From assembly GCA_024304885.1 (NCBI GenBank), contig JALJOM010000003.1, positions 1,832,110 to 1,896,109 of the forward strand: DNA of 64,000 bases, in the 5' to 3' direction. Below the pieces are notes generated by a model. That model was not told the DNA's origin and did not search any database. It saw only the letters and a program-made list of their open reading frames with translations. The stretch is from Beijerinckiaceae bacterium (lineage in GTDB: Bacteria; Pseudomonadota; Alphaproteobacteria; Rhizobiales; Beijerinckiaceae). Of the stretch, positions 1 through 7,297 are shown one piece after another; position 1 is the stretch's first letter, and each line of letters opens with the position of its first letter. The position numbers and the translations under genes are program-made.

Positions 1-868
1 CCCAGAGATGCGCACCCGTGGCCGCGTCGATGAGCTGGCCGGTGATGCGAACCCGGTTTCCGGTCTTGCGCACGCTGCCTTCGAGCACATAACGGACGCC
101 GAGCGCGCGACCGACCTCCTTCACGTCGACGGCGCGCCCCTTGTAGGTGAAGCTCGAGTTGCGCGCGATCACGAAGAGCCAGTGGTTGCGCGCGAGCGCG
201 GTGATGATGTCCTCGACGATCCCGTCGGCGAAATAATCCTGCTCCGGGTCCCCGCTCATGTTCTGGAACGGCAGGACCGCGATCGACGGCTTGTCCGGCA
301 GCGCGAGCGCGGTCTTGGCGCGCGGCTCGGCTCCTGTGCTGCGTGGGCGCACCCGATAGACCGGAACGAGCCGGCCCATGTTCTTGAAGTTGCGGAGCCC
401 GGCATCCTCGAAGGCGACGTCGAGAGCGCCTTCGGCATCCTCTCGAACCCGGCCCGAGACGCAGATGCCGCCCGGCTCGGCGACCGACTCGAGCCGCGCC
501 GCGACGTTCACTCCGTCACCGAGGAGGTCGTCGCCGTCGATGATGATGTCGCCGACATTCACGCCGATGCGGAACTCGATCCGAAGGTCGGGTGCGATCG
601 CGGCGTTGCGCACGCTCATGCCCTCCTGGATCTCGACCGCGCAGCGCAAGGCATCGACGGCGCTCGTGAACTCGGCGAGGAGCCCGTCCCCGGTCGTCTT
701 GACGATGCGGCCCCTGTGCTCCCCGATCTTGGGATCGACGAGGCTGCGCCGATGGGCCTTCAGCTGCGCCACCGTGCCTTCGTCGTCGGCGTGCACGAGC
801 CGGCTGAATCCCGCGACATCCGCCACGAGGATCGCTGTCAGCCGTCGCTCGAGGCGCTCGCTGCTCAC
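1..868 (-). CDS. Class III nucleotide cyclase-like protein, TolB-like region (partial, 3' end outside window)
   Basis: The reverse strand reads an N-terminal class III adenylate/guanylate cyclase catalytic domain (residues about 1-170) followed by the start of a TolB-N/CadC-like region (PSIAVLPFQNMSGDPEQ). Visible cyclase signatures are ILVADVAGFSRL with the first metal-binding Asp, TTGDGLLAEF with the second, and the FRIGVNVGD strand. The proposed GTG start at 868 has GAGG 8 nt upstream and aligns with the start of the second copy; no in-frame ATG lies further upstream. The gene continues beyond base 1, where TPR repeats are expected from the neighbouring paralogue. Known family members make cAMP or cGMP from NTPs; activity here is inferred. 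Confidence 0.8.
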   Translation of the reverse strand, partial: MSSERLERRLTAILVADVAGFSRLVHADDEGTVAQLKAHRRSLVDPKIGEHRGRIVKTTGDGLLAEFTSAVDALRCAVEIQEGMSVRNAAIAPDLRIEFRIGVNVGDIIIDGDDLLGDGVNVAARLESVAEPGGICVSGRVREDAEGALDVAFEDAGLRNFKNMGRLVPVYRVRPRSTGAEPRAKTALALPDKPSIAVLPFQNMSGDPEQDYFADGIVEDIITALARNHWLFVIARNSSFTYKGRAVDVKEVGRALGVRYVLEGSVRKTGNRVRITGQLIDAATGAHLW

Positions 869-959
869 GTCTTCTGCCTCGGTGAGTTCGGGACGCGCCG
901 GCCAGCGCTTTGCCTCCTCCGAGGGAGGCCGGCAATGCGTAGGGGCGCGAGCGCTCGTC

Positions 960-1128
960 TAGAGCGCTTTCCGATCCAATTGGATCGAAAGGAGCTCTAC
1001 ATCTGTGTAGTGTCGCACTTTCGCACCGACGTCGCATCGATGTCGATCTATCGAAACATCGAGATCGAATGAGCGAAACATCGCCAGCGAAATGCGAACC
1101 GATGGCCACTTCGCCAGAAAATGCTCTA
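960..1128. repeat. Type A palindromic intergenic element, long copy
   Basis: The element begins TAGAGC at a CTAG and ends GCTCTA, so its termini are inverted repeats. It holds the A1 hairpin (TTTCCGATCC / GGATCGAAA), a TGTCGCA-type middle, the motif GATCTATCGAAACATCGAG shared with the copy at 63630, and the A2 arm (GCGAACCGATGG / CTTCGCCAGAAAATGC). Its right edge supplies the TAG stop codon of the cyclase gene at 1126. It fills most of the 257 bp gap between the two cyclase paralogues. Confidence 0.75.
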
Positions 1129-2904
1129 CTCGGGGAGGCCGGCGACGCGCAGGCCCCTCGCCCATTTCTCGGCGTCCTCGGCGCGGCGGAGCGGGAGGAT
1201 CCTGTGGAGATTGGAGAGGCGCAGCCCGGGATCGAGCCGGCGCAACCGCTCCATGAGAGCCCCCGCCCTCTCGACGCGTCCGGCGAGCGCGTGGCTCGCC
1301 GCCGCGAATCGCGTGGCCGGCACGAAGTTCGGCTGCGCGCGATAAGACTTCTCCGCCCACGTCACGGACTCGTCGTAGCGGCCGGCGAAGAAATGGGCCG
1401 CCGCGAGAGCCGCATGCGCGGCATATTCGAGGGGATCGAGGGGGCTGAGCCTGAGCGCGGTCTCGAGATGCGCCACGGCGACATCGGGCGCGCCGAGGAA
1501 CGTCCGAAGCCAGCCGCTGAAGAGCCAGGCCGGTGCGTGATTCGGGTCGAGCCTCAGCGCCTTGTCGACGAGATCGGCGCCATCGTCGAGATATCCGCAA
1601 ACGGTGGCCAAGGCCATGCCGGACAAGGCCAAGGCCACGGCATCGTCCGATCCGAGCTCGGCCGCCCGTCGCGCGAGGCGCTCGCATTCGGCGACGTCCT
1701 CGGCGTCGAGGTGGAAACCGTTGGCCAGGTACAAGATGTAGCAGCCGGCGGCTCGAGCATGGGCGGCGGCGAATTCCGGATCGCCCTCGATCGCGAGCTT
1801 GTAGAAATGGAGCGCCTCGGCGATCGCCTCCTTGGTGTTGCGATGCACTCCGGCGACACCACGGAGGTAGAAGTCGTATGAATCGAGGCTCTCCGTCGGC
1901 TTGCGCCTGGCACGCTGGATTTCCGCCTGGAGCAGCTTCGGCGCGATCCGGCCGGCCACCCGCGCGGTGACCTCGTCCTGGAGATCGAAGATATGCTCGA
2001 GCGTGCCGTCGAAATAATCCGCCCAGAGATGCACGCCGGTGGCCGCGTCGATGAGCTGGCCGGTGATGCGCACCCGGTTTCCGGTCTTGCGCACGCTCCC
2101 TTCGAGCACATAACGGACGCCGAGCGCGCGGCCGACCTCCTTCACGTCGACGGCGCGCCCCTTGTAGGTGAAGCTCGAGTTGCGCGCGATCACGAAGAGC
2201 CAGCGGTTGCGGGCGAGCGCGGTGATGATGTCCTCGACGATCCCGTCGGCGAAATATTCCTGCTCCGGGTCCCCGCTCATGTTCTGGAACGGCAGCACAG
2301 CGATCGACGGCTTGTCCGGCAGCGCCGGCACCGGCTCGGCGCGAGACCGGGCGCGGCGTCCCGGACGGACGCGATAGACCGAGACGAGGCGGCTGCGGTT
2401 GCCGAGGCTCTCGACGCCGGCATCGTCGAAGGCGAGGTCGAGTGCGCTTTCGGCGTCCTCGCGGACCCGACCCGAGACGCAGATGCCGCCCGGCTCGGCG
2501 AAAGATTCGAGTCGTGCCGCGACATTCACGCCGTCGCCCGCGATGGTGTCGCCGTCGATGACGATGTCGCCGACGTTCACGCCGATGCGATATTGGATAC
2601 GCCGGTCCGGCGCGATCATGGCATTGCGCGCGCTCATGCCGTCCTGGACCTCGACCGCGCAGCGCAAGGCATCGACGGCGCTCGCGAACTCGGCGAGCAG
2701 CCCGTCCCCGGTCGTCTTGACGATCCGGCCGCGATGCTGCTCGATCTTCGGATCGACGAGGCTTCGCCGATGGGCCTCGATCTGCACCGCCGTGTCATCG
2801 TCGTCGGAAGTCGCGGAATCGCTGCAAGGCACGAGCCGGCCGACTCCCGCGACATCCGCCACGAGGATCGCCGTCAGCCGCCTCTCGATGCGTTCGGTCG
2901 TCAC
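1126..2904 (-). CDS. Class III nucleotide cyclase-like protein with TolB-like and TPR regions
   Basis: This 592-residue protein has an N-terminal class III cyclase domain (about 1-175; ILVADVAG, TTGDGLLAEF and IGVNVGDIVIDG visible), a TolB-N/CadC-like segment (about 195-320; SIAVLPFQNMSGDPEQ, LEGSVRKTGNRVRI) and about six C-terminal TPR-like helical pairs. Proteins of this layout are annotated as adenylate cyclase-TPR fusions, probably soluble. The GTG start at 2904 is preceded by AAGG and matches the paralogue at 868; an upstream ATG at 3024 would add 40 residues with no counterpart there. Next to the first Asp the usual F/Y-S pair is V-G and an acidic SDDDD insertion follows, so catalysis is uncertain. 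The TAG stop lies in the type A repeat. Confidence 0.85.
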   Translation of the reverse strand: MTTERIERRLTAILVADVAGVGRLVPCSDSATSDDDDTAVQIEAHRRSLVDPKIEQHRGRIVKTTGDGLLAEFASAVDALRCAVEVQDGMSARNAMIAPDRRIQYRIGVNVGDIVIDGDTIAGDGVNVAARLESFAEPGGICVSGRVREDAESALDLAFDDAGVESLGNRSRLVSVYRVRPGRRARSRAEPVPALPDKPSIAVLPFQNMSGDPEQEYFADGIVEDIITALARNRWLFVIARNSSFTYKGRAVDVKEVGRALGVRYVLEGSVRKTGNRVRITGQLIDAATGVHLWADYFDGTLEHIFDLQDEVTARVAGRIAPKLLQAEIQRARRKPTESLDSYDFYLRGVAGVHRNTKEAIAEALHFYKLAIEGDPEFAAAHARAAGCYILYLANGFHLDAEDVAECERLARRAAELGSDDAVALALSGMALATVCGYLDDGADLVDKALRLDPNHAPAWLFSGWLRTFLGAPDVAVAHLETALRLSPLDPLEYAAHAALAAAHFFAGRYDESVTWAEKSYRAQPNFVPATRFAAASHALAGRVERAGALMERLRRLDPGLRLSNLHRILPLRRAEDAEKWARGLRVAGLPE

Positions 2905-3260
2905 ACGTTTGCCTTGAGGTTCGCCGGTTTTTTTACCAGATTTTCGTGTCTTGCCAAGGAGATTCGTGCCGGATCGCGGTCGTGGCAAGCCCGGCTGCGG
3001 CTCCGCGGCTCTCGGAGCCTGCACTTCATGCGTGTGACGCTCGCGGGGCCAGCGTCGAGCTCGCCGTCACGACAGCTCGACGTCGCCGCGACATTACGCC
3101 GTGACACGAATCGTGAGCGAGCTCGAGCGGACCGCAAGGCCTCGATCGGCGTGCGATCCGATCCGCCGGGATAGGACGTCACCGCGCCAGACCGAAACCG
3201 TACACGCGGCTCGGATTCATGATCGTGGAGACTCGAATCGCTTGCTGTGGCTCCGTGCCC
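2905..3260. other. Intergenic region upstream of the cyclase gene
   Basis: This gap separates the cyclase start (2904) from the aminotransferase end and should hold the cyclase promoter. I see no gene, palindromic element or recognisable operator in it. Confidence 0.5.
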
Positions 3261-3281
3261 GACCGGCCACGTGGGCCGGTC
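3261..3281 (-). terminator. Hairpin directly downstream of the ornithine aminotransferase gene
   Basis: GACCGGCC, a 5-nt loop (ACGTG) and GGCCGGTC form a perfect 8-bp GC-rich stem abutting the aminotransferase stop codon. No U-tract follows on the minus strand, so it may stabilise the transcript end rather than act as a classical terminator. Confidence 0.45.
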
Positions 3282-4511
3282 TCAGACGCAGCTCAAGGTA
3301 TGCGCGGGACAAACGTCCTCGAGCGCGTCATGGAAGATGCTCACCGCTTCGAGCATGTCGGCTTCCTCGATGACGAGCGGCGGCGCGAAGCGTAGGACGG
3401 TCTCGTGCGTATCCTTCGTGAGCGCGCCTCGCCGCAGCATGGCGAGGCAGACGTCCCTCGCCCGGGCGCGGGCCGGGTCGAGCTCGACGCCCACCCAGAG
3501 CCCCTTGCCGCGAACGTCGACGATCGCGGGGTGCGGGATCGCCCGCAGGGCGTCGATCAAGGTCTTGCCGAGGATACGGCTGCGTAGGGCGAGCTCCTCG
3601 TCCTGGAGCACACGGATCGCCTCGCGCGCGACGGCGGCCGCGAGCGGATTGCCGCCGAAGGTCGAGCCGTGGCTCCCGGGCTCGAACACGTCCATCACGG
3701 CGCGCCGCGCGACGAAGGCGGAGACGGGCAGGAGCCCTCCGCCCAGCGCCTTGCCGAGGACGAGCCCATCGGGCCGCGCCTCCTCGTGCTCGAAGCAGAA
3801 ATTGCGGCCGGTGCGGCCAAAGCCGGACTGGACCTCGTCGAGGACGAGAAGGATGCCGTGCCGGTCGCAGATGCGCCGGAGGGTCGCGAGATAGCCGGCG
3901 GGCGGCACGATGATGCCGGCCTCGCCCTGGATCGGCTCGACGAGCACGCCCGCGGTCCGCGGCCCGATCGCGGCCTCGAGCGCTCGTGCGTCGCCGAAAG
4001 GCACGGTGACGAAGCCCGGCGCGAAGGGGCCGAAGCCGCGCCTGTTCGCGGGCTCGGTGGAGAAGCCGACGATCGTCGTCGTGCGGCCGTGGAAGTTCCC
4101 GGCGGCGACGATGATCTCCGCTTGCCCTTCGGGGATGCCGAGCCGGTCGGTGCCGTAGCGGCGCAAGGCCTTGATCGCCGTCTCGACCGCTTCCGCACCC
4201 GTGTTCATCGGCAAGCAGGAGTCGAGGCCGGTGAGGCCTGCGAGCTCCTCGCAGAGCGGCCCGAGATGCTCGGAATGATAGGCGCGGGAGACGAGGTCGA
4301 GCCGGTCGAGCTGACGCCTCATGGCCGCAACGAGGCGGGGATGCAGGTGGCCGAAGCTAGCCGCCGAATAGGCGCTCATCATGTCGATATAGCGCTTGCC
4401 GTCCGTGTCGAAGAGCCGAGCGCCCCGGCCCTTGGCGAGGACCACGGGGAGGGGCGCGTAGTTGCGCGCGCCGAAGCGCTCCTCGAGCGCCATGATGTCT
4501 TGCCCTGACAT
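3282..4511 (-). CDS. rocD: Ornithine aminotransferase (ornithine-oxo-acid transaminase)
   Basis: The 409-residue protein is a PLP fold-type I class III aminotransferase that converts ornithine plus 2-oxoglutarate to glutamate-5-semialdehyde plus glutamate (arginine and ornithine catabolism, cytosol). Support comes from the ornithine-transaminase signatures NYAPLPVVLAKG, MMSAYSAASFGHLHP and MNTGAEAVETAIKA, the LLVLDEVQSGFGRTG loop, and LGKALGGG with the Schiff-base Lys at about 254. Length matches the family (about 400). The ATG at 4511 has AAGGA about 8 nt upstream; the reading frame is open much further upstream but without similarity. No other arginine genes are adjacent. Confidence 0.93.
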   Translation of the reverse strand: MSGQDIMALEERFGARNYAPLPVVLAKGRGARLFDTDGKRYIDMMSAYSAASFGHLHPRLVAAMRRQLDRLDLVSRAYHSEHLGPLCEELAGLTGLDSCLPMNTGAEAVETAIKALRRYGTDRLGIPEGQAEIIVAAGNFHGRTTTIVGFSTEPANRRGFGPFAPGFVTVPFGDARALEAAIGPRTAGVLVEPIQGEAGIIVPPAGYLATLRRICDRHGILLVLDEVQSGFGRTGRNFCFEHEEARPDGLVLGKALGGGLLPVSAFVARRAVMDVFEPGSHGSTFGGNPLAAAVAREAIRVLQDEELALRSRILGKTLIDALRAIPHPAIVDVRGKGLWVGVELDPARARARDVCLAMLRRGALTKDTHETVLRFAPPLVIEEADMLEAVSIFHDALEDVCPAHTLSCV

Positions 4512-4858
4512 GATCGAGTTCCTTGTCGAGACTCGGCGATCGGCGGATCTTACGAGCCGCATCCTGCTCTTCACGTCGATGTCGAGCGACGGGATCTTCG
4601 GCCTCATGGGTGCCGAGACGCCGCTATCCCCCGGTTTTACGCCGGGAAGCTCCCGCGAGCCTGACCTCGACGGCCGATCGGGTCTATGATCGGATAATGT
4701 GGGGGTGTCGGTGCGCAATGCCAATGCCGTCGCGGCACGCCGGGAGCGAGGCCGGTGCTGCAATTGTCGCCTGGCATCAGTGGGATTGGCGGCACGAGCC
4801 CGGCGCCGTGGCGACGACCCATTGCCCGTCAGTAGCACTACGAAAGGAGAACGAGAGC
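4512..4858. other. Divergent intergenic region
   Basis: This 347 bp lies between the starts of the aminotransferase (minus) and a small membrane protein (plus), so both promoters should be here. No gene, repeat element or named operator was recognised. Confidence 0.4.
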
Positions 4859-5017
4859 GTGACGAAAGATCATCCACGTGAAGCCGCGCCGCGGCCGACG
4901 ATCGAGCGGCGCCATATCCGCCATTCGCCGCTGTTCTGGGTCGGTGCACTGATGTTCCTGGCCGCGACCGTAATCTATCTGTGGTCCGAGGATCTCGCGC
5001 AGCTGCCGTGGGGTTGA
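4859..5017 (+). CDS. Small single-pass membrane protein, 52 aa
   Basis: The protein has a charged N-terminal half, one hydrophobic helix (FWVGALMFLAATVIYLW, about residues 26-42) and a short acidic tail ending in LPWG. The GTG start at 4859 is chosen because AAGGAG lies about 9 nt upstream. I do not recognise a family. The DUF4239 membrane protein follows on the same strand after about 200 bp, so the two may be co-transcribed. Codon pattern resembles the neighbours. Function unknown. Confidence 0.6.
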   Translation: MTKDHPREAAPRPTIERRHIRHSPLFWVGALMFLAATVIYLWSEDLAQLPWG

Positions 5018-5216
5018 GGACCGGCATCGGACTTCGCGCCGATCTCCGGCTGTGCCGTTCGCCGAGCGGCCTGCACTGCGAGGACGTCCCGCAGGCGGGA
5101 CCCGTCTCGTCGGCGAGACGGGCGGCAGGACGACGAGATCGGCCCCTGGTTCGGCGACCAACCGGCAAGGGCGGAGCCGCAACGAGGCACGGCACCGACG
5201 AGAGGAACGGCCAGGA

Positions 5217-6032
5217 ATGATGTATTGGATCTACGATTACCCGACCTTGCTCGTCGCGGTCTTGTTCTGCACTGTTTTCGTCGTCGTGACCTGGGCCGGA
5301 ATTTTCCTCGTCCGCACGACGCTTCATCCCTGGATTCATCGCGACAAGCGCGCGAACGACATGATCGCGTCGGCATTGTCGAGCTTTTTCGTGCTCTACG
5401 GGCTTTTGCTCGGTCTCGTCGCCGTCGCGACCTACCAGGATTTTTCCGTTGTCAACGATCTCATCGACACAGAGGCCTCCAGCCTCGGTGCGCTCTATCG
5501 CGACTTTTCCACCTATCCGGAGCCGATCCGGAGCCAATTGCAGGACTGCTTGCGCGACTATGCCCGCGTCACCATCGAGGACGGCTGGGCCGAGCAGCGC
5601 AAAGGCATCGTGCCGACCGGCGGAAGCGAGCGCATAGCCTCGCTGTTCACGATCATGGCGCCTTTCGAGCCCGCCAGGAAAAGCGAGGAGATTCTCCACA
5701 CCGAAGCCCTGAGGCAGCTGAACCATCTCGTCGAGGCTCGCAGGTCACGGCTCGCCAATGTGGATATGGGCTTGCCCGCGGTCCTGTGGTGGGTGGTGGC
5801 GTTCGGCGCCCTGCTGAACATCGTCTTGATCTGGCTTCAGGACATGGACATTCATGTCCACTTGGTCCTCGGTGGAATCCTCGCCTCGATCCTGGGGGTC
5901 GTCATTTTCCTGATCGCGGCGCTCGACAACCCGTTTCGAGGCGAGGAAAGCGTCAGCCCGGATCCGATCGTGCTCGTCTACGAGACATTGATGCAGCCGA
6001 AGGGCCCCGCCGCTTCCGCGTCGAGCCGTTGA
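5217..6032 (+). CDS. DUF4239 (bestrophin-like domain) membrane protein
   Basis: The 271-residue protein has two N-terminal membrane helices (about 8-32 and 48-70), a soluble helical middle of about 110 residues, and two C-terminal helices (about 185-205 and 215-237). This arrangement and the motif SALSSFFVLYGLLLGLVAVATYQ fit the DUF4239 family, whose function is unknown. The ATG at 5217 is preceded by GAGGAA at suitable spacing; a second ATG follows immediately. The N-terminal extension open to 5052 has no membrane character and is not favoured. Confidence 0.8.
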   Translation: MMYWIYDYPTLLVAVLFCTVFVVVTWAGIFLVRTTLHPWIHRDKRANDMIASALSSFFVLYGLLLGLVAVATYQDFSVVNDLIDTEASSLGALYRDFSTYPEPIRSQLQDCLRDYARVTIEDGWAEQRKGIVPTGGSERIASLFTIMAPFEPARKSEEILHTEALRQLNHLVEARRSRLANVDMGLPAVLWWVVAFGALLNIVLIWLQDMDIHVHLVLGGILASILGVVIFLIAALDNPFRGEESVSPDPIVLVYETLMQPKGPAASASSR

Positions 6033-6204
6033 CGCGCGCCGGCTCGCGCCCTCCCGCCGTCAAATAGGGCAGCTCACGCTCGAGACGGTCGCCGGACGTG
6101 CGTTGACAGGATCGACCCCGCACGGAATGAATGGCGTGCTTCGCCCGGCTCCGGCGATCCGCTCCCGCGTGGTCGCTTCTTTCGAGGGCGTCGGAGGCTC
6201 GGAA

Positions 6205-6540
6205 ATGACCGCGTTGAAACGGACACTCGTGCTGATCGCCTCGGTCGGCTTCGTGACGACAGCGAGGGCGCAAACCGCCGATCCCACGATCGGCCGGAGG
6301 CTCGCCGAGACGACCTGCGCCGAATGCCATCAGATCGACGCCGCTGCGCCCGATCCCGGGCCTCGTACCGGTGCACCGAGCTTCGTCGCCGTCAGCCGGA
6401 TGTCGGCCATGACCGAACTCGCGATCAAGGTGTTTCTCCAGACCTCGCATCCGACGATGCCGAACTTCGTCCTGACGCCAGACGAGATCGATTCGATCGC
6501 GGCCTACATCAAAGGCCTCGCGCGCAAGGAACGTCCGTGA
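6205..6540 (+). CDS. Small periplasmic c-type cytochrome
   Basis: The 111-residue protein has a Sec signal peptide (about residues 1-22, ending TTARAQ), one CxxCH haem c motif (CAECH, residues 38-42) and a plausible distal ligand Met85 in SHPTMPNF, so it looks like a single-haem class I cytochrome exported to the periplasm. The ATG at 6205 has GGAGG about 8 nt upstream, and only this start places the signal peptide at the N terminus; the frame is open from 6103. Electron-transfer partners are not visible nearby. Confidence 0.88.
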   Translation: MTALKRTLVLIASVGFVTTARAQTADPTIGRRLAETTCAECHQIDAAAPDPGPRTGAPSFVAVSRMSAMTELAIKVFLQTSHPTMPNFVLTPDEIDSIAAYIKGLARKERP

Positions 6541-6670
6541 CGTCGTAGCTTCGCAGGGCGCAGGTTCGGGCATTCGAATGCTTCGGTCTCGGAACCCGAT
6601 CCAAGTGCCTCTTCTCGCCTTGCCGAGACGTGCCCGTTTCGATCCGTAACGCCGGTGGCGACACGGGAGG

Positions 6671-7111
6671 TCACGACGCCTCTCCCGCGGCTCGCACGTT
6701 CGAGGGCCGCGTACCGATCGGGTAAAGCCACCAAGCGAGCACGCCGTAGATGCAAAATTCGGCGAACCCGAAAAGAAACCAAGAGAGCGCCAAGGTTCCG
6801 GGAACCGGATACATCAGGAATTGGTCGAGATCGACCAGAAGTCCCGCCAGCACCGCGAAGAACGCGCCGTAACTTATAGCGGCCCTCAACCCACCCGAGC
6901 GCACGAACGAGGCGTAGGATGCAACAAAGAGAAGCGCGATGCCGGCGGTGAGCAGAAGTGACAGCGGGAAGCTCCTTTCGGCCGCCGGTCTCGTAATCCC
7001 GTCGAGTGCCATATTGGCCTCGCGCAGGATGACCATGTGCACCATTCCGTTCCACAAGAGCGCGAACAGCGTGATGGCCGCGGTTGCGATGATCAAGCGT
7101 CCTACATTCAT
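6671..7111 (-). CDS. Four-helix membrane protein of unknown function
   Basis: The 146-residue product has four hydrophobic segments (about 5-25, 52-70, 80-100 and 108-130). Asp-Leu-Asp-Gln lies between helices 3 and 4 and Trp-Trp near the C terminus. The ATG at 7111 has GGAG 9 nt upstream. It lies downstream of uvrA on the same strand after 186 bp and is convergent with the cytochrome c gene. I do not recognise a family and assign no function. Confidence 0.7.
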   Translation of the reverse strand: MNVGRLIIATAAITLFALLWNGMVHMVILREANMALDGITRPAAERSFPLSLLLTAGIALLFVASYASFVRSGGLRAAISYGAFFAVLAGLLVDLDQFLMYPVPGTLALSWFLFGFAEFCIYGVLAWWLYPIGTRPSNVRAAGEAS

Positions 7112-7297
7112 GGATTTGCTCCGGCAAAAGACTGGATCGCGATGACAGGCAGGGCTCGACCCTCGGCGGCTCCCGGCCCTTCGTCGAAATCCATCGGGAA
7201 CACGTGCCTCCGCCCGCCCGCATGAAAGGTGCTCGAGCGCACTCTGCAAGAGGCACGCTCGTGGTCCCTCGGGACGAGGCCACAAGGCCAGGTGGAC

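Noticed and set aside
3282-5726. N-terminal extension of the aminotransferase frame to 5726
   Set aside because: The extra 405 codons overlap plus-strand genes and have no similarity; the ATG at 4511 has a ribosome-binding site and matches family length.
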